From an uncultured Myxococcales bacterium (GTDB taxonomy: Bacteria; Myxococcota_A; Bradymonadia; UBA7976; UBA1532): DNA of 63,662 bases. The stretch spans positions 1-63,662 of the forward strand of contig CAINDO010000642.1 in assembly GCA_903847385.1 (NCBI GenBank). Direction: 5' to 3'. The notes under the pieces were generated by a model. That model had not been told where the DNA came from. It made no database searches and worked only from the letters and a program-made list of their open reading frames with translations. Within the stretch, counting starts at the first letter, position 1, and each line of letters starts with the position of its first letter. Below are positions 42,449 to 51,293 of the stretch, one piece after another. The translations under genes were made by a program, and so were the position numbers.

Positions 42449-44482
42449 ATGCGCATCGCCTTCACGCACAATCTCCGCGTCCACAATCGCGAGGACGAGG
42501 CCGACTTCGACGCCCCGGAGACGGTCGCGGCCGTCACCGCGGCCCTGACCCGGCTCGGGCACGAGGTCGAGCCCCTCGAGGTCTCCGGGCCCGCCGCGCG
42601 GCTCGTGGCGCGCCTCGAGGCCACGCAGCCGGACCTGGTCTTCAACACGGCCTCCGGACGCTTCGGGCGCGGTCGCGAAGCCTTCTTTCCCGATCTTTTC
42701 GAGCAATTGGGCCTGCCGTTCACGGGCTCGGACGCCCAGTCCACGGCGCTCAGCCGCGACAAGCGCCTGTGCAAGCTCGTCCTGGCGGACGCGGGCATAC
42801 CGACGCCCCGCAGCGCCTACGTGACCACGCTCAACGGCTTCACCCCCCCGGACCTGCGCTACCCGCTCATCGTGAAGCCCAACTACGAAGGCAGCTCCAA
42901 GGGCATCACGGGGGCCTCCGTGGTGGACGACGCCGCCGCGCTGCGAGCGCGCGTGGCCGAGCTGCTCGCGCAGTACCCCGCCGGCGTGGTGATCGAGGAG
43001 TTCATCACCGGCCGCGACCTGGTGGTGCCGTGGGTGCAGCGCGTGGGCAAGAACGACGGCCTGCTGGGCATCGGCGAGTTCCACTTCGCGCCGGAGTACC
43101 TGGAGGGCCGCCACCACCCGCTCTACGAATACGACCTGAAGCACCAGGATACGCACCGCGTCGAGGTGCGTTTCCCGGCGGCGCTGGAGGCTGCGACCCA
43201 GCGCGAGCTGCTGCGCCTCGCCCACCGCGCCGTGGCCGCCCTGGAGCTGCGCGACTTCGGGCGGATGGACGTGCGGCTGACGCCCGAGGGCCGCCTCTAC
43301 GTGATCTCCGTGACGGCGCTGCCGAGCCTGCACGCCCACGGCTCGATGCACCACGGCGCGCTCTCCGCCGGCCTGCCCACCTACGACGCCCTGATCGAAC
43401 ACATCGTGCGCTCCGCCGCCGAGCGGTTCGGGCTCAACCCGAAGGGCGGCCCGCCGCGCAAGAGCGCGCTCCGCGTGGGCTTCACCTACAACGTGAAGCG
43501 CAAGGTGGCCAAGGGGGCGGGGGACGACGACTCCCAGGCCGAGTACGACTCGCCGACCACCATCGCCGCGATCAAGGCCGCGATGGAGAGCTTCGGCCAC
43601 ACGGTCGTCGACATGGAGGCCACCCCCGAGCTGCCGGGGCTGATCGGCGCGTCCGCGCTCGACATCGTGTTCAACATGGCCGAGGGCCTTTCCGGCCGCA
43701 ACCGCGAGTCGGCGGTGCCGGCGATGCTCGAGCTGCTGTCGATCCCGTACACGGGCTCCGACTCGGCGACGATGGCGCTCACCCTCGACAAGGCCCTGGC
43801 CAAACGCGTCGTCGCGCAGCAGGGCGTGCCCACGCCCGCGTTCATGGTCATGCGCACGGGGAACGAGAAGCTGCCCCCCGGGCTCACGTTCCCGGCCATC
43901 TGCAAACCCGTGGCCGAGGGCAGCTCCAAGGGGGTGGTCGGCTCCAGCGTGGCCCGGGACGAGGCCGAACTGCGCGCCTTCGCCCGGGAGCTCATCGGCA
44001 AGTACAAGCAAGGCGCGCTCGTCGAGACCTTCCTGCCCGGCCGCGAGTTCACCGTGGGCCTGCTCGGCGAGCGGCGACCGCGCGTGCTGCCGCCCATGGA
44101 GATCGTCTTCACTCGGCCCACGGAGCACCCGGTCTACAGCTTCGAGCACAAGCTCGCCTTCACGGACGACGTCCGCTACGACTGCCCCGCCCGGGTGGAC
44201 CCCAAGCTCCTGCGCGACATCGAGGACGTCGCCCGCGATGCCTTCATCGCGCTCGGCTGCCGGGACGTCGCCCGCATCGACGTCCGCTGCGACGCGCAGG
44301 GGCGGGTGAACTTCATCGAGTGCAACCCGATCCCCGGGCTCACCCCGGACTGGTCGGACCTGTGCATGATCGCCAAGGCCGCCGGGCTGTCCTATCGCGA
44401 CCTGATCGGCGAGATCCTGGCCCCGGCCATCCGACGCTACCAGGAGACGCGGCGTCGCCCCGCGGCGGCCCGCCGTGTCTGA
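42449..44482 (+). CDS. Tandem D-Ala-D-Ala-ligase-like ATP-grasp protein; N-terminal copy lacks metal ligands
   Basis: 677 residues made of two homologous ATP-grasp ligase copies (about 1-335 and 345-677). Both start alike (RIAFTHNLRVHNREDEADF; RVGFTYNVKRK...SQAEYDS), both have the substrate-domain pattern DLVFNTASGRFGRGRE/DIVFNMAEGLSGRNRE, and both have the lysine/loop region KPNYEGSSKGI/KPVAEGSSKGV. The C copy ends with the normal metal-binding FIECNPIPGL (E624, N626); the N copy has YVISVTALPSL, with S287 and T289 at those positions. Hence probably one active and one inactive or regulatory domain. It lies within the poly-gamma-glutamate run and overlaps the peptidase gene by 8 bases. Likely an amide-forming ligase of unknown substrate. 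Confidence 0.85.
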   Translation: MRIAFTHNLRVHNREDEADFDAPETVAAVTAALTRLGHEVEPLEVSGPAARLVARLEATQPDLVFNTASGRFGRGREAFFPDLFEQLGLPFTGSDAQSTALSRDKRLCKLVLADAGIPTPRSAYVTTLNGFTPPDLRYPLIVKPNYEGSSKGITGASVVDDAAALRARVAELLAQYPAGVVIEEFITGRDLVVPWVQRVGKNDGLLGIGEFHFAPEYLEGRHHPLYEYDLKHQDTHRVEVRFPAALEAATQRELLRLAHRAVAALELRDFGRMDVRLTPEGRLYVISVTALPSLHAHGSMHHGALSAGLPTYDALIEHIVRSAAERFGLNPKGGPPRKSALRVGFTYNVKRKVAKGAGDDDSQAEYDSPTTIAAIKAAMESFGHTVVDMEATPELPGLIGASALDIVFNMAEGLSGRNRESAVPAMLELLSIPYTGSDSATMALTLDKALAKRVVAQQGVPTPAFMVMRTGNEKLPPGLTFPAICKPVAEGSSKGVVGSSVARDEAELRAFARELIGKYKQGALVETFLPGREFTVGLLGERRPRVLPPMEIVFTRPTEHPVYSFEHKLAFTDDVRYDCPARVDPKLLRDIEDVARDAFIALGCRDVARIDVRCDAQGRVNFIECNPIPGLTPDWSDLCMIAKAAGLSYRDLIGEILAPAIRRYQETRRRPAAARRV

Positions 44483-45623
44483 CGAGCGCCCGCGCCTGCG
44501 GGACTTGGGGGTGTGCATCGGCCGCGAGCAGCCGGGGCCCAACAACGCCATCACGGACGTGCCGGGCGTGCGGGTCGGTCACCGGAGCATCGTGCGCGGC
44601 GAGGGTCGCCTCGCGCCGGGCCGCGGTCCCGTTCGCACCGGCGTCACGGTCATTCACCCCGGGGAGGGCGATCCCTACTTCGACCGGCCGGCGGCGGGGG
44701 CCTTCGTCCTCAACGGCGCCGGCGAGGTCACCGGACTGTCGCAGTTGCGCGAGTGGGGCTGTCTGGAGAGCCCCATCGGGCTGACCAACACGTTCTCCGT
44801 GCCCGCCGTGACCGAGGGCATCCTGGACTGGATGCTCGACCGCCACCCGAGCATCGGCCGCGAGACGGACGTCGCCATCCCCGTGGTGGGCGAGTGCGAC
44901 GACTCATGGCTCAACGACATCGCCGGGCGCCACGTGGGCGCCGGCCTGGTGCGCGACTGCCTGGACGCCGCCGCCGGCGGGCCCGTGCCCGAGGGCAACG
45001 TGGGCGCCGGCACGGGCACGGTGACGCTCGGGCTCAAGGGCGGCATCGGGACCTCGTCGCGGCGGCTCGGCGCCAGTGACGGCGAGTACACGATCGGCGT
45101 GCTGGTCCAGAGCAACTTCGGTCGCCTCGAGGACATGCGGCTCAACGGTATGCCGATCGGCCCCTGGCTCGCCGAGCGCATGCGGCACCACGAACACCGC
45201 CGGCGGGACTACGGGAGCATCATCGTGGTCGTCGCCACGGACGCGCCGCTGAGCCCCCATCAACTCGAGCGGGTGGCGCGGCGGGCCGCCCTCGGCGTGG
45301 CCCGCACCGGGTCGCACGGCGCACACGCGTCCGGTGAACTGGTGATCGCGTTCTCGACGCAGACGCGCTTCCCCAGGCTGACGCAGGCCCGCACGGTGAA
45401 CGTCCGCCAACTGCACGACGCCTGGCTCGACCCGGTGTTCCGCGCCACCGTGGACGCGACCGAGGAGGCCGTCCTCAACGCGTTGTGCGCGGGCGAGGCG
45501 ATGGTCGGCGCCAACGACCACCGCGTCGAGGCGCTGCCGCTCGATGCGGTCCGCGAATACCTCGCCGCCATGAAGCCACCGCGGCTGCCGTCACTCGCCG
45601 CCCGTGAAGATCCACCTGCCTGA
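44475..45623 (+). CDS. P1 family (S58) aminopeptidase, DmpA-like, self-processing
   Basis: 382 residues, GTG start overlapping the ATP-grasp gene. It matches the DmpA/BapA family: ITDVPGVRVGHRSI near the start, GNVGAGTGTVTLGLKGGIGT, and RDYGSIIVVVATDAPLSPHQ, in which the Gly-Ser bond before S248 is the expected autocleavage site and S248 the nucleophile (DmpA and BapA cut at Gly-Ser250). These N-terminal-nucleophile enzymes release N-terminal residues, including D-Ala or beta-amino acids. Position next to a tandem amide ligase and pgs genes suggests trimming or recycling of an unusual amide product; that is inference. Confidence 0.9.
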   Translation: MSDERPRLRDLGVCIGREQPGPNNAITDVPGVRVGHRSIVRGEGRLAPGRGPVRTGVTVIHPGEGDPYFDRPAAGAFVLNGAGEVTGLSQLREWGCLESPIGLTNTFSVPAVTEGILDWMLDRHPSIGRETDVAIPVVGECDDSWLNDIAGRHVGAGLVRDCLDAAAGGPVPEGNVGAGTGTVTLGLKGGIGTSSRRLGASDGEYTIGVLVQSNFGRLEDMRLNGMPIGPWLAERMRHHEHRRRDYGSIIVVVATDAPLSPHQLERVARRAALGVARTGSHGAHASGELVIAFSTQTRFPRLTQARTVNVRQLHDAWLDPVFRATVDATEEAVLNALCAGEAMVGANDHRVEALPLDAVREYLAAMKPPRLPSLAAREDPPA

Positions 45624-45636
45624 CCGCGTCCGACGG

Positions 45637-45645
45637 TGCTAGAGT
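45637..45645 (+). promoter_or_regulatory. Extended -10 promoter element for the coiled-coil/OmpA operon
   Basis: TGCTAGAGT is an extended -10 (TGn plus TAGAGT). The start point would be near 45652. A convincing -35 is lacking, as is common with extended -10 promoters. Confidence 0.45.
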
Positions 45646-45688
45646 CCCGCGCCCACTTTCAACGAAACCCTCATCCGGAGGCCATCTG

Positions 45689-46123
45689 ATGTCGAGAATC
45701 CTGCGACTGAGCCGCGGTGCCGCCACCGTGGTCTTTCTGGGGCTGACCACCCTGGCGCTGCCCGCCCTCGGGGCGAGCAAACGAGAGACGATCAACCAGT
45801 TCACCGTCAAGGCCGAGGAGTTCGCCGCCCGGGATTCGGGCAAGATCGTCACGGCGGAGATCGGCATGCTCAAGGCCTTCCTGGCCGAGGCGCAGAACTA
45901 CCTGGCTCAGGAAGAAGAAGAGGACCTCGCCCTCGCGCTCGACCGGGTGAAGGCCGTCGCCGAGCTGATCGACGCCGAGCTCGCCCGCGCGGACATCGAG
46001 GACCAGGCCACCAAGGCCCAGGGTCGCGCCGAGACCAAAGAGGCCGAGCTCGCCAAGGTCAACGAGGAGATCAAGGCCCTGCAGAAGGACCGCGAGGCCG
46101 TCGAGGCCGGGGGAGCACGCTGA
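45689..46123 (+). CDS. Exported coiled-coil protein of unknown function
   Basis: 144 residues, ATG with CCGGAGG upstream. The signal peptide (VVFLGLTTLALPALGAS) is probably cleaved after ALGA. The mature part is almost wholly helical and charged (AQNYLAQEEEEDLALALD, AELAKVNEEIKALQKDREA), a predicted coiled coil. It lies one base before the OmpA-family lipoprotein gene, which also has a helical N-terminal half, so the two may form a periplasmic complex. No family is recognised. Confidence 0.8.
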   Translation: MSRILRLSRGAATVVFLGLTTLALPALGASKRETINQFTVKAEEFAARDSGKIVTAEIGMLKAFLAEAQNYLAQEEEEDLALALDRVKAVAELIDAELARADIEDQATKAQGRAETKEAELAKVNEEIKALQKDREAVEAGGAR

Positions 46124-46124
46124 G

Positions 46125-47231
46125 ATGAACCGCAAACAGACACAACGCATCGTCCTGGCGACGCTGCTCGCCGCCGCCCTGTCCGCCTGTGGTGGTCCGC
46201 CCCGCAAGACCAGCGACATGACCGACTACGAGGGCATGCGCCAGGATCTCTACGCGCAGACCGTCGAAGAGCGGTTCCCCGAGCTGTCCCACGAGGCCAA
46301 GAAGAACTACGCCAAGGCGCTCGAGGCCCACGAGGACGGCGAGCCGGACCAGGCCCTGCACTTCACCCGGATTGCCCTCTACAAGTGGCGGGCGGCCCAG
46401 GCCAAGAGCAAGATGCAGGACGCCGCCGACTCCACGCTCGCCGCGGAGAACCGGCTGAAGATCGCCGACGACGAGCTCAAGGACGCCCTCCACCGCAAGC
46501 AGACGGCCGTCGAGGCCCTGGAGCAGGCCAAGAAGATCAAGTCGCTCGAGGGCCAGATGGTCCGCGACGAGAAGTCCAAGCGCCTCGGCGCCGTGGCCAC
46601 CAAGGTCAAAGAGGCCGTGGCCATGGAGGCGGCCAAGTACGCCCCGAACGAGCTCGCCAAGGCCGAGGCCAGCTTGAAGGTCGCGCAAGAGACCTTCGCG
46701 ACGGGCAAGCTGAAGGAGGCGGACAAGGCCACGGACGCCGCCAATGTCGACGCCGATCTGCTCGTCGCCGCGGTGAAGCCCAAGTACGACGCCGAGAAGC
46801 GCGTGCGTGACCTCGACGCCCGCCTCCGCGTGCTGCTCGAGAAGACCGACAAGGGCCTGGTGCCCGGCGCCAAGGGCAAGATCGTGCAGCGCGGCTTCGT
46901 GCTGACGCTCCGCGGCACCTTCGCCCCCGCCAAGTCCGAGATCTCCCCCGACCAGACCTTCGCCATCGACCGCGTGGCCGATCTGGCCAAGGAGTTCGGC
47001 GAGTTCAAGCTGGCCATCGAGGGCCACACGGACAATCAGGGCCGTAAGGACAACAACCTGATGACCAGCCAGAACCGCGCCCAGGCCGTGCTGAGCTACC
47101 TCGCCGGCAAGGGTGTGGACGTCAGCCGCATGAGCGCGCTCGGCAAGGGCGACACCGAGCCCGTCGCCGACAACCGGACCAAGGCCGGCCGCGAGCAGAA
47201 CCGCCGGGTCGACATCGTCTTCCTCCGCTAG
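46125..47231 (+). CDS. OmpA-family lipoprotein with helical N-terminal domain
   Basis: 368 residues. Lipobox ALSAC22. Residues 30-255 are helical and Lys/Ala/Glu-rich with TPR-like character (AHEDGEPDQALHFTRIAL). The C-terminal OmpA/MotB peptidoglycan-binding domain (about 262-368) has FAPAKSEISPDQTFAIDRVA, AIEGHTDNQGRKDNN, SQNRAQAVLSYL and EQNRRVDIVF. It should tie the outer membrane to the cell wall, much like Pal. Operon with the coiled-coil protein. Two hairpins follow its stop. Confidence 0.9.
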   Translation: MNRKQTQRIVLATLLAAALSACGGPPRKTSDMTDYEGMRQDLYAQTVEERFPELSHEAKKNYAKALEAHEDGEPDQALHFTRIALYKWRAAQAKSKMQDAADSTLAAENRLKIADDELKDALHRKQTAVEALEQAKKIKSLEGQMVRDEKSKRLGAVATKVKEAVAMEAAKYAPNELAKAEASLKVAQETFATGKLKEADKATDAANVDADLLVAAVKPKYDAEKRVRDLDARLRVLLEKTDKGLVPGAKGKIVQRGFVLTLRGTFAPAKSEISPDQTFAIDRVADLAKEFGEFKLAIEGHTDNQGRKDNNLMTSQNRAQAVLSYLAGKGVDVSRMSALGKGDTEPVADNRTKAGREQNRRVDIVFLR

Positions 47232-47311
47232 TCGAGCCCGCCGCCCGCCTGCGGCGTCCGCATTCCGGTCCTCGGGGTCGAGGGGCGGCTGAGGCGCGCC
47301 GCCCTGCTGTC

Positions 47312-47330
47312 CGCTTCTCGCCGAGAAGCG
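47312..47330 (+). terminator. Terminator-like hairpin after the OmpA-family gene
   Basis: CGCTTCTC, loop GCC, GAGAAGCG: an eight-pair stem between the convergent OmpA gene and tRNA gene. There is no strong T run, so termination efficiency is uncertain. Confidence 0.5.
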
Positions 47331-47341
47331 CCCCGCTCTTC

Positions 47342-47359
47342 GTGACGGCCCTTCGTCAC
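47342..47359. terminator. Second hairpin, possible terminator of tRNA-Leu
   Basis: GTGACG, six-base loop, CGTCAC lies 26 bases beyond the 3' end of the tRNA gene on the minus strand. It could serve either direction. Confidence 0.4.
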
Positions 47360-47384
47360 CCTGTCGGCGCACGCGCCTTGTGTA

Positions 47385-47468
47385 TACCCGGGGCGGGACT
47401 CGAACCCGCATGCCGGCGAGCGGCCAGGGATTTTAAGTCCCCTGTGTCTACCGTTTCACCACCCGGGC
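47385..47468 (-). tRNA. tRNA-Leu (anticodon UAA)
   Basis: 84 bases fold as a class II tRNA: acceptor GCCCGGG pairs with CCCGGGT; the anticodon arm is GGGGA-CTTAAAA-TCCCT with UAA complementary to 47433-47435; a long variable arm (GGCCGCTCGCCGGC region) and a T loop GGTTCGAGTCC are present. The CCA end is not encoded. A promoter with near-ideal spacing is just upstream. Confidence 0.95.
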
Positions 47469-47481
47469 GACTGGCGGGGCG

Positions 47482-47510
47482 TTCATACTCCCCGGCACCG
47501 AGGCGTGCAA
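47482..47510 (-). promoter_or_regulatory. Promoter of the tRNA-Leu gene
   Basis: Minus strand: TTGCAC (47510-47505), 17 bases, TATGAA (47487-47482). The start point should fall near 47475, giving a very short 5' leader before the tRNA at 47468. Confidence 0.65.
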
Positions 47511-47591
47511 GTAGATGCCCTGATGCGCCGGCGATTCTCTGGCGCGATTCCTGGAGCCGATGTAGGCTCATGTGATCCAATGGAGGTTCAC

Positions 47592-48551
47592 ATGATTCAC
47601 GGCTTGACCCGCGCCTTTTCCGAAGCCCGCTCGCTGTTGCTGATCGGGCCGCTGGACCTGGACGGGGACGCGGTCGGCGCGATCGCCGCCGTCGCGCGGG
47701 CCGTGTCGGTCCGCTGGCCCGACTGCCACGTCCGCATCCTGGCCGACGAGGTCTTGCCCGCGCGGTACCGATTCCTGGAGGACCCGGCGCAGCCGTTCCT
47801 GCAGGCCGCTGAGATCCCCGTGGAGCCGGCGGATCTCGCCGTGGTCCTCGACGGTGATCCGGGCCGCCTGGGCACGGCGACGGCCCACTTCCAGGCGGCG
47901 CGCAAGCGGGCGATGATCGACCATCACAAGACCGCCGAGCGCGACGAGGTCGACGAAGCGCTGCTGGACCCGTTGGCGGCGAGCACGACCGAGCTGGTGC
48001 TGCAGTTGTGCGACCACTGGGGCGTGCCCCTGGACCGCCCCCTGGCCGCGGCCATCTACGCCGGGCTGGTCTTCGATACGCACGTGTTCCGCTACCGGCT
48101 CACCCGGCCGCCGACGCTGCGCGCCGCCGCCCGCCTGATGGAGACGGGCATCGACCACGCGTTCCTCGTGGAGCGCGTGCTGCTCGACCAGCCGATGAGC
48201 AAGGTGCGCCTGCGCGGGCGCATGCTCGACCGGATGCAGGTGGAGCTCGAGGGTCGCCTGGTCTGGGCCGCGCTCGACGAGGCCGAGTGCACGGGCGTCG
48301 AGACGGGCGGCCTGGTGGACGACCTGGTCTTTATCGAGGGGACCGAGGTCGGCATGCTGCTGGTCGAGCGGGCCGCGGGCCGCGTGAAGCTGAGCCTGCG
48401 CAGCCGCGGCGGTGTGGACTGCGCACGGGTCGCGCAGGCCATCGCGGCGTCTGGGGGCGGCCACGCGCGGGCGGCGGGCGCCACCGTAGAGGGCACGGCG
48501 GCCGAGGTCGCCACGCGTGTGCTCGTCGAGGTCGAGCGTCAGCTGGGCTGA
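47592..48551 (+). CDS. DHH/DHHA1 family phosphoesterase (NrnA-like)
   Basis: 319 residues from ATG 47592, chosen because GGAGG (47582-47586) lies 5 bases upstream; ATG 47580 is in frame but poorly spaced. Catalytic motifs: DLDGDAVGA (motif I), VVLDGDPGRLG (motif II), MIDHHKT (the DHH motif) and GLVFDTHVFRY (motif IV). The DHHA1 domain ends with GGGHARAAGATV. NrnA-type enzymes degrade very short RNA oligomers (nano-RNases) and dephosphorylate pAp. Its 3' end overlaps the convergent carbamoyltransferase gene by 13 bases. Confidence 0.9.
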   Translation: MIHGLTRAFSEARSLLLIGPLDLDGDAVGAIAAVARAVSVRWPDCHVRILADEVLPARYRFLEDPAQPFLQAAEIPVEPADLAVVLDGDPGRLGTATAHFQAARKRAMIDHHKTAERDEVDEALLDPLAASTTELVLQLCDHWGVPLDRPLAAAIYAGLVFDTHVFRYRLTRPPTLRAAARLMETGIDHAFLVERVLLDQPMSKVRLRGRMLDRMQVELEGRLVWAALDEAECTGVETGGLVDDLVFIEGTEVGMLLVERAAGRVKLSLRSRGGVDCARVAQAIAASGGGHARAAGATVEGTAAEVATRVLVEVERQLG

Positions 48552-50227
48552 GGCGCCCGCTCCACCCAGAAGGGCCCCAGCGCCAAGGCGTCCAGGTGGC
48601 CGAGCTGGAACGCGCGGATCGCCTCGTCCGGCGTCGACACCAGGGCCTCGCCGGGCAAGCGCAGGCCCGTGTGCGCCAGCGCGATGCGGCCGGTGCGCTC
48701 GCGATGGGCGGCGAGCATCGCGTGGAGCATGGGCTCCGAGTCGGCATCGACGATGCGGGGGCACGCGGTGTCGTCCGCGTTGACCACGACGGGGTGTGCG
48801 GCGCGGAAGTCGGCCCGCGTCGGGAGCGTGCACGCGCCGAAACGGGCCGTGGCGCCGGCGACCGCCGTGCCCTCGAAGGCCGTCGGCGCGTCCGCAGCGT
48901 CCACCATGCAGGCGTAGGGGGTGCCGGGGCTGCGGCCGAGCCGCGCGCCCACCCACTCGGCCAGCCCGGCGTCTGCGGCCGAGAAGAGCACGCTGCGCTG
49001 TCCGAGCGCGCGGTCGCCGAACTCCAGGGGCCCGCTGAAGCGCGCGACGGCTCCGCCCGCGGCGATCCGGGCCGCCAGGGCCCCCGGCAGGTCGTCGGGA
49101 CGTTCGGCGGCGAGCCCGGCCCGACCGAGCGCCTCGGCCAGCGTCGCATCCGAGAACCGCTGCCCCAGGGCCATGTCCATCAGCGGCGCGCGGCGCGGCG
49201 GGGCGGTGCCGGCCTGGCTGGCCAGCCACAGACCAGCGCCCAACGTGGCCGCCTCGATGCCCACGGCCGGGTGCGCGAAGAGCGACTTCACGCCGGGCAG
49301 CGCCGAGAGTCGCCAATTGAGCTTCGGGTTGGCGAAGACGCGCCCGGCGACGGCCAGGTTCTCCGTGTGGTGGCGCTCCACGTAGTGGCCGATCACCTCG
49401 ACGGCGACGTCCTCCTGGACGGCCTGCCACGCGGCCGCGACCTCGGCCGGGGTGTAGCGCGCGGCGAGGCGCTGGAAGAAGGTCTCGTCCAGGGCGGCGC
49501 CCAGGTGGAAGTCGCCCTCGGTGACCTGGATGCGTGCGCGGATGCGATCGCGCAGCACGTTGGGATCACCGCGCGCCGCGAGGCCGGCGATGGCCGGCTC
49601 GGGCACCGGTCCCCCGATGCCCAGCGCCGCGGCGACCTGGTCGTTCCAGGCGCCGAAGGAGTGCGGGTAGGGGAAGGGGTGCAGCCGCTCGATGCCGCCC
49701 TCGCCGCCGATGGCCACGGCCCCGGACAGGCCGCTGCCGGCGTGGTCCAGGCTCACCAGGAGCGCGCGGCGGAAGCCGCTGCCGTGAAACGCGGCGGCGT
49801 GCAACGCCAGGTGGAACTCGACGCGCCGCAGGCGGTCCGAGAGGCCCAGCGCGCCCAGGCCGCGGGAGAGCGCGGCGTCGCCCTCGCGCAGCGCGTGGCC
49901 GAGCGACGCGACGGCCTCGGCGTGACGCCGGGCGTGCCGCGCGCGCTCCAGGGGGCTGCCCGGGCGGCGCATCGCATCGGGCAGCTCCGTGGCGATGCCG
50001 CGCAGGAGCTGGCGGACCTCCGTCTTCCAGCCGAAAAAGGGCCAGGCCACCAGGTCCACCTCGGACGCCCGGCGGCCGGCCCGCCGGAGGACGGTCTCGA
50101 CGGCCCGCGAGGGGAACCCCAGGCGCCCTCGGGCGCGGGACTCGGTGGCGGCCGCCACGAGGCGCCCGCCCTCGACCAGCGCGGCGGCGCCCTGGGTCTC
50201 CAGGGACGAGATCGACAGGATCAACAT
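48539..50227 (-). CDS. Carbamoyltransferase (NodU/TobZ/CmcH family)
   Basis: 562 residues. The N-terminal Kae1-like domain holds the metal region EFHLALHAAAFHGSGFRRALLVSLD (a His-x3-His pattern), and the C-terminal half has the family signature FSGPLEFGDRALGQRSVLF. These enzymes add a carbamoyl group from carbamoyl phosphate to a sugar hydroxyl. Second gene of a minus-strand pair with a deacetylase-like gene (12-base gap), divergent from the glycosyltransferase operon; probably decorates the exopolysaccharide or its precursor. Confidence 0.85.
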   Translation of the reverse strand: MLILSISSLETQGAAALVEGGRLVAAATESRARGRLGFPSRAVETVLRRAGRRASEVDLVAWPFFGWKTEVRQLLRGIATELPDAMRRPGSPLERARHARRHAEAVASLGHALREGDAALSRGLGALGLSDRLRRVEFHLALHAAAFHGSGFRRALLVSLDHAGSGLSGAVAIGGEGGIERLHPFPYPHSFGAWNDQVAAALGIGGPVPEPAIAGLAARGDPNVLRDRIRARIQVTEGDFHLGAALDETFFQRLAARYTPAEVAAAWQAVQEDVAVEVIGHYVERHHTENLAVAGRVFANPKLNWRLSALPGVKSLFAHPAVGIEAATLGAGLWLASQAGTAPPRRAPLMDMALGQRFSDATLAEALGRAGLAAERPDDLPGALAARIAAGGAVARFSGPLEFGDRALGQRSVLFSAADAGLAEWVGARLGRSPGTPYACMVDAADAPTAFEGTAVAGATARFGACTLPTRADFRAAHPVVVNADDTACPRIVDADSEPMLHAMLAAHRERTGRIALAHTGLRLPGEALVSTPDEAIRAFQLGHLDALALGPFWVERAPQPS

Positions 50228-50239
50228 CGACGCGACCGT

Positions 50240-51196
50240 TCAGCCCCCGCCGGCCCAGCTCGTCGCGAACTCCGAGAGCGTGCGGGGGATGACCCCGAGC
50301 GTGTGCATCGCATAGGCCAGGAAGCGCTCCGTCTTCTCCAGATGTTTCTGGGCCTCGTCCTCGGCGCGGCCACCGCCGGACATGAGCCCGAAGAGCTCGC
50401 TGCTGCGCAGGTACAGGTGCACGGTGGGGACGTCGCGCTCGACGAGGGCGTCCGCCAGACGGCACAAGCGCTCGACGGGCTCCGACGCCCGCAACACGTG
50501 GGGCTCGAGACCGCCGGCGTGCGTGAGCCAGCGCGTCAGGCCCAACACGGGGGGCAGGTGAGCCAGCGTGCGCGCCGCGGCGTCCGGCAGACCGACCAGG
50601 TGGGCCACGCTCACCGGGATCTCCAGGACCGATGCCGTGCCCCGGCGGTCGACGAACTGCCGATCCGGGAAGTACGGGACGTCCGGCGCGCTCCGGTGGT
50701 CGACGCCGCCGCGCGGGCGGGTGTCCAGCCGGGGGGTGACGCTGCAGTCGACGGAGTAACCGTGCCGCTCGATGACCTGCAGGAGCGCGCCGTTGAGGCC
50801 GAAGTTCGCCGCGCGGAACGCCCGCGGCGGGCGCCCGATGCGCGCGGCCACGGCCTGCGTGAGCGTGCCCACCTTGGCGTGGAGCGAGGTCGCCGAGAGC
50901 TGCTGCGGCCCGACGGCTTCGAGGCGGTCCTCGTTGGCGTCGTACGGCGGCGTGACCCAGGGGTGCAGCAGGCTGCCGACCTCGGCGCGACCGTGGCGGG
51001 CCCAGGTGCCCAGGAACTCGCCCTCGGGCCGGGTGGCCACGGGCCAGGTGCACAGATAGGTCGGGCGCACCCCCAGTCGCTCGCACACGGCCTGCAGGCC
51101 CTCGAGTCCCTGAAGGTTGCGCAGCGTGGTCTGCGCCTGGACACGACCCTCGGGCATGTCCTCTTCCACATCGACGCTGACGAGCAGGCTGGGCAT
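50240..51196 (-). CDS. Polysaccharide deacetylase-like protein (NodB-fold)
   Basis: 318 residues. VSVDVEEDMPEG fits the first NodB motif; PTYLCTWPVATRPEGEFL and GSLLHPWVTPPYD fit the second region; PPRAFRAANFGLN and ERHGYSVDCSVTPRLDT resemble motifs 3 and 4. The HxxxH pair is not clean (HPWVTPP), so catalytic metal binding is uncertain. No signal peptide, which suggests a cytoplasmic enzyme acting on a nucleotide sugar, lipid-linked sugar or small-molecule amide. Upstream partner of the carbamoyltransferase. Confidence 0.75.
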   Translation of the reverse strand: MPSLLVSVDVEEDMPEGRVQAQTTLRNLQGLEGLQAVCERLGVRPTYLCTWPVATRPEGEFLGTWARHGRAEVGSLLHPWVTPPYDANEDRLEAVGPQQLSATSLHAKVGTLTQAVAARIGRPPRAFRAANFGLNGALLQVIERHGYSVDCSVTPRLDTRPRGGVDHRSAPDVPYFPDRQFVDRRGTASVLEIPVSVAHLVGLPDAAARTLAHLPPVLGLTRWLTHAGGLEPHVLRASEPVERLCRLADALVERDVPTVHLYLRSSELFGLMSGGGRAEDEAQKHLEKTERFLAYAMHTLGVIPRTLSEFATSWAGGG

Positions 51197-51293
51197 CGGC
51201 GGCGTGAATCTATCAATGCCGGCCCGGGGGTTCCACGGACTTGTTTGCGAAGAGGGTGCAAGTCATTGCGCGAACGACCGATTCAGGCAGGAT

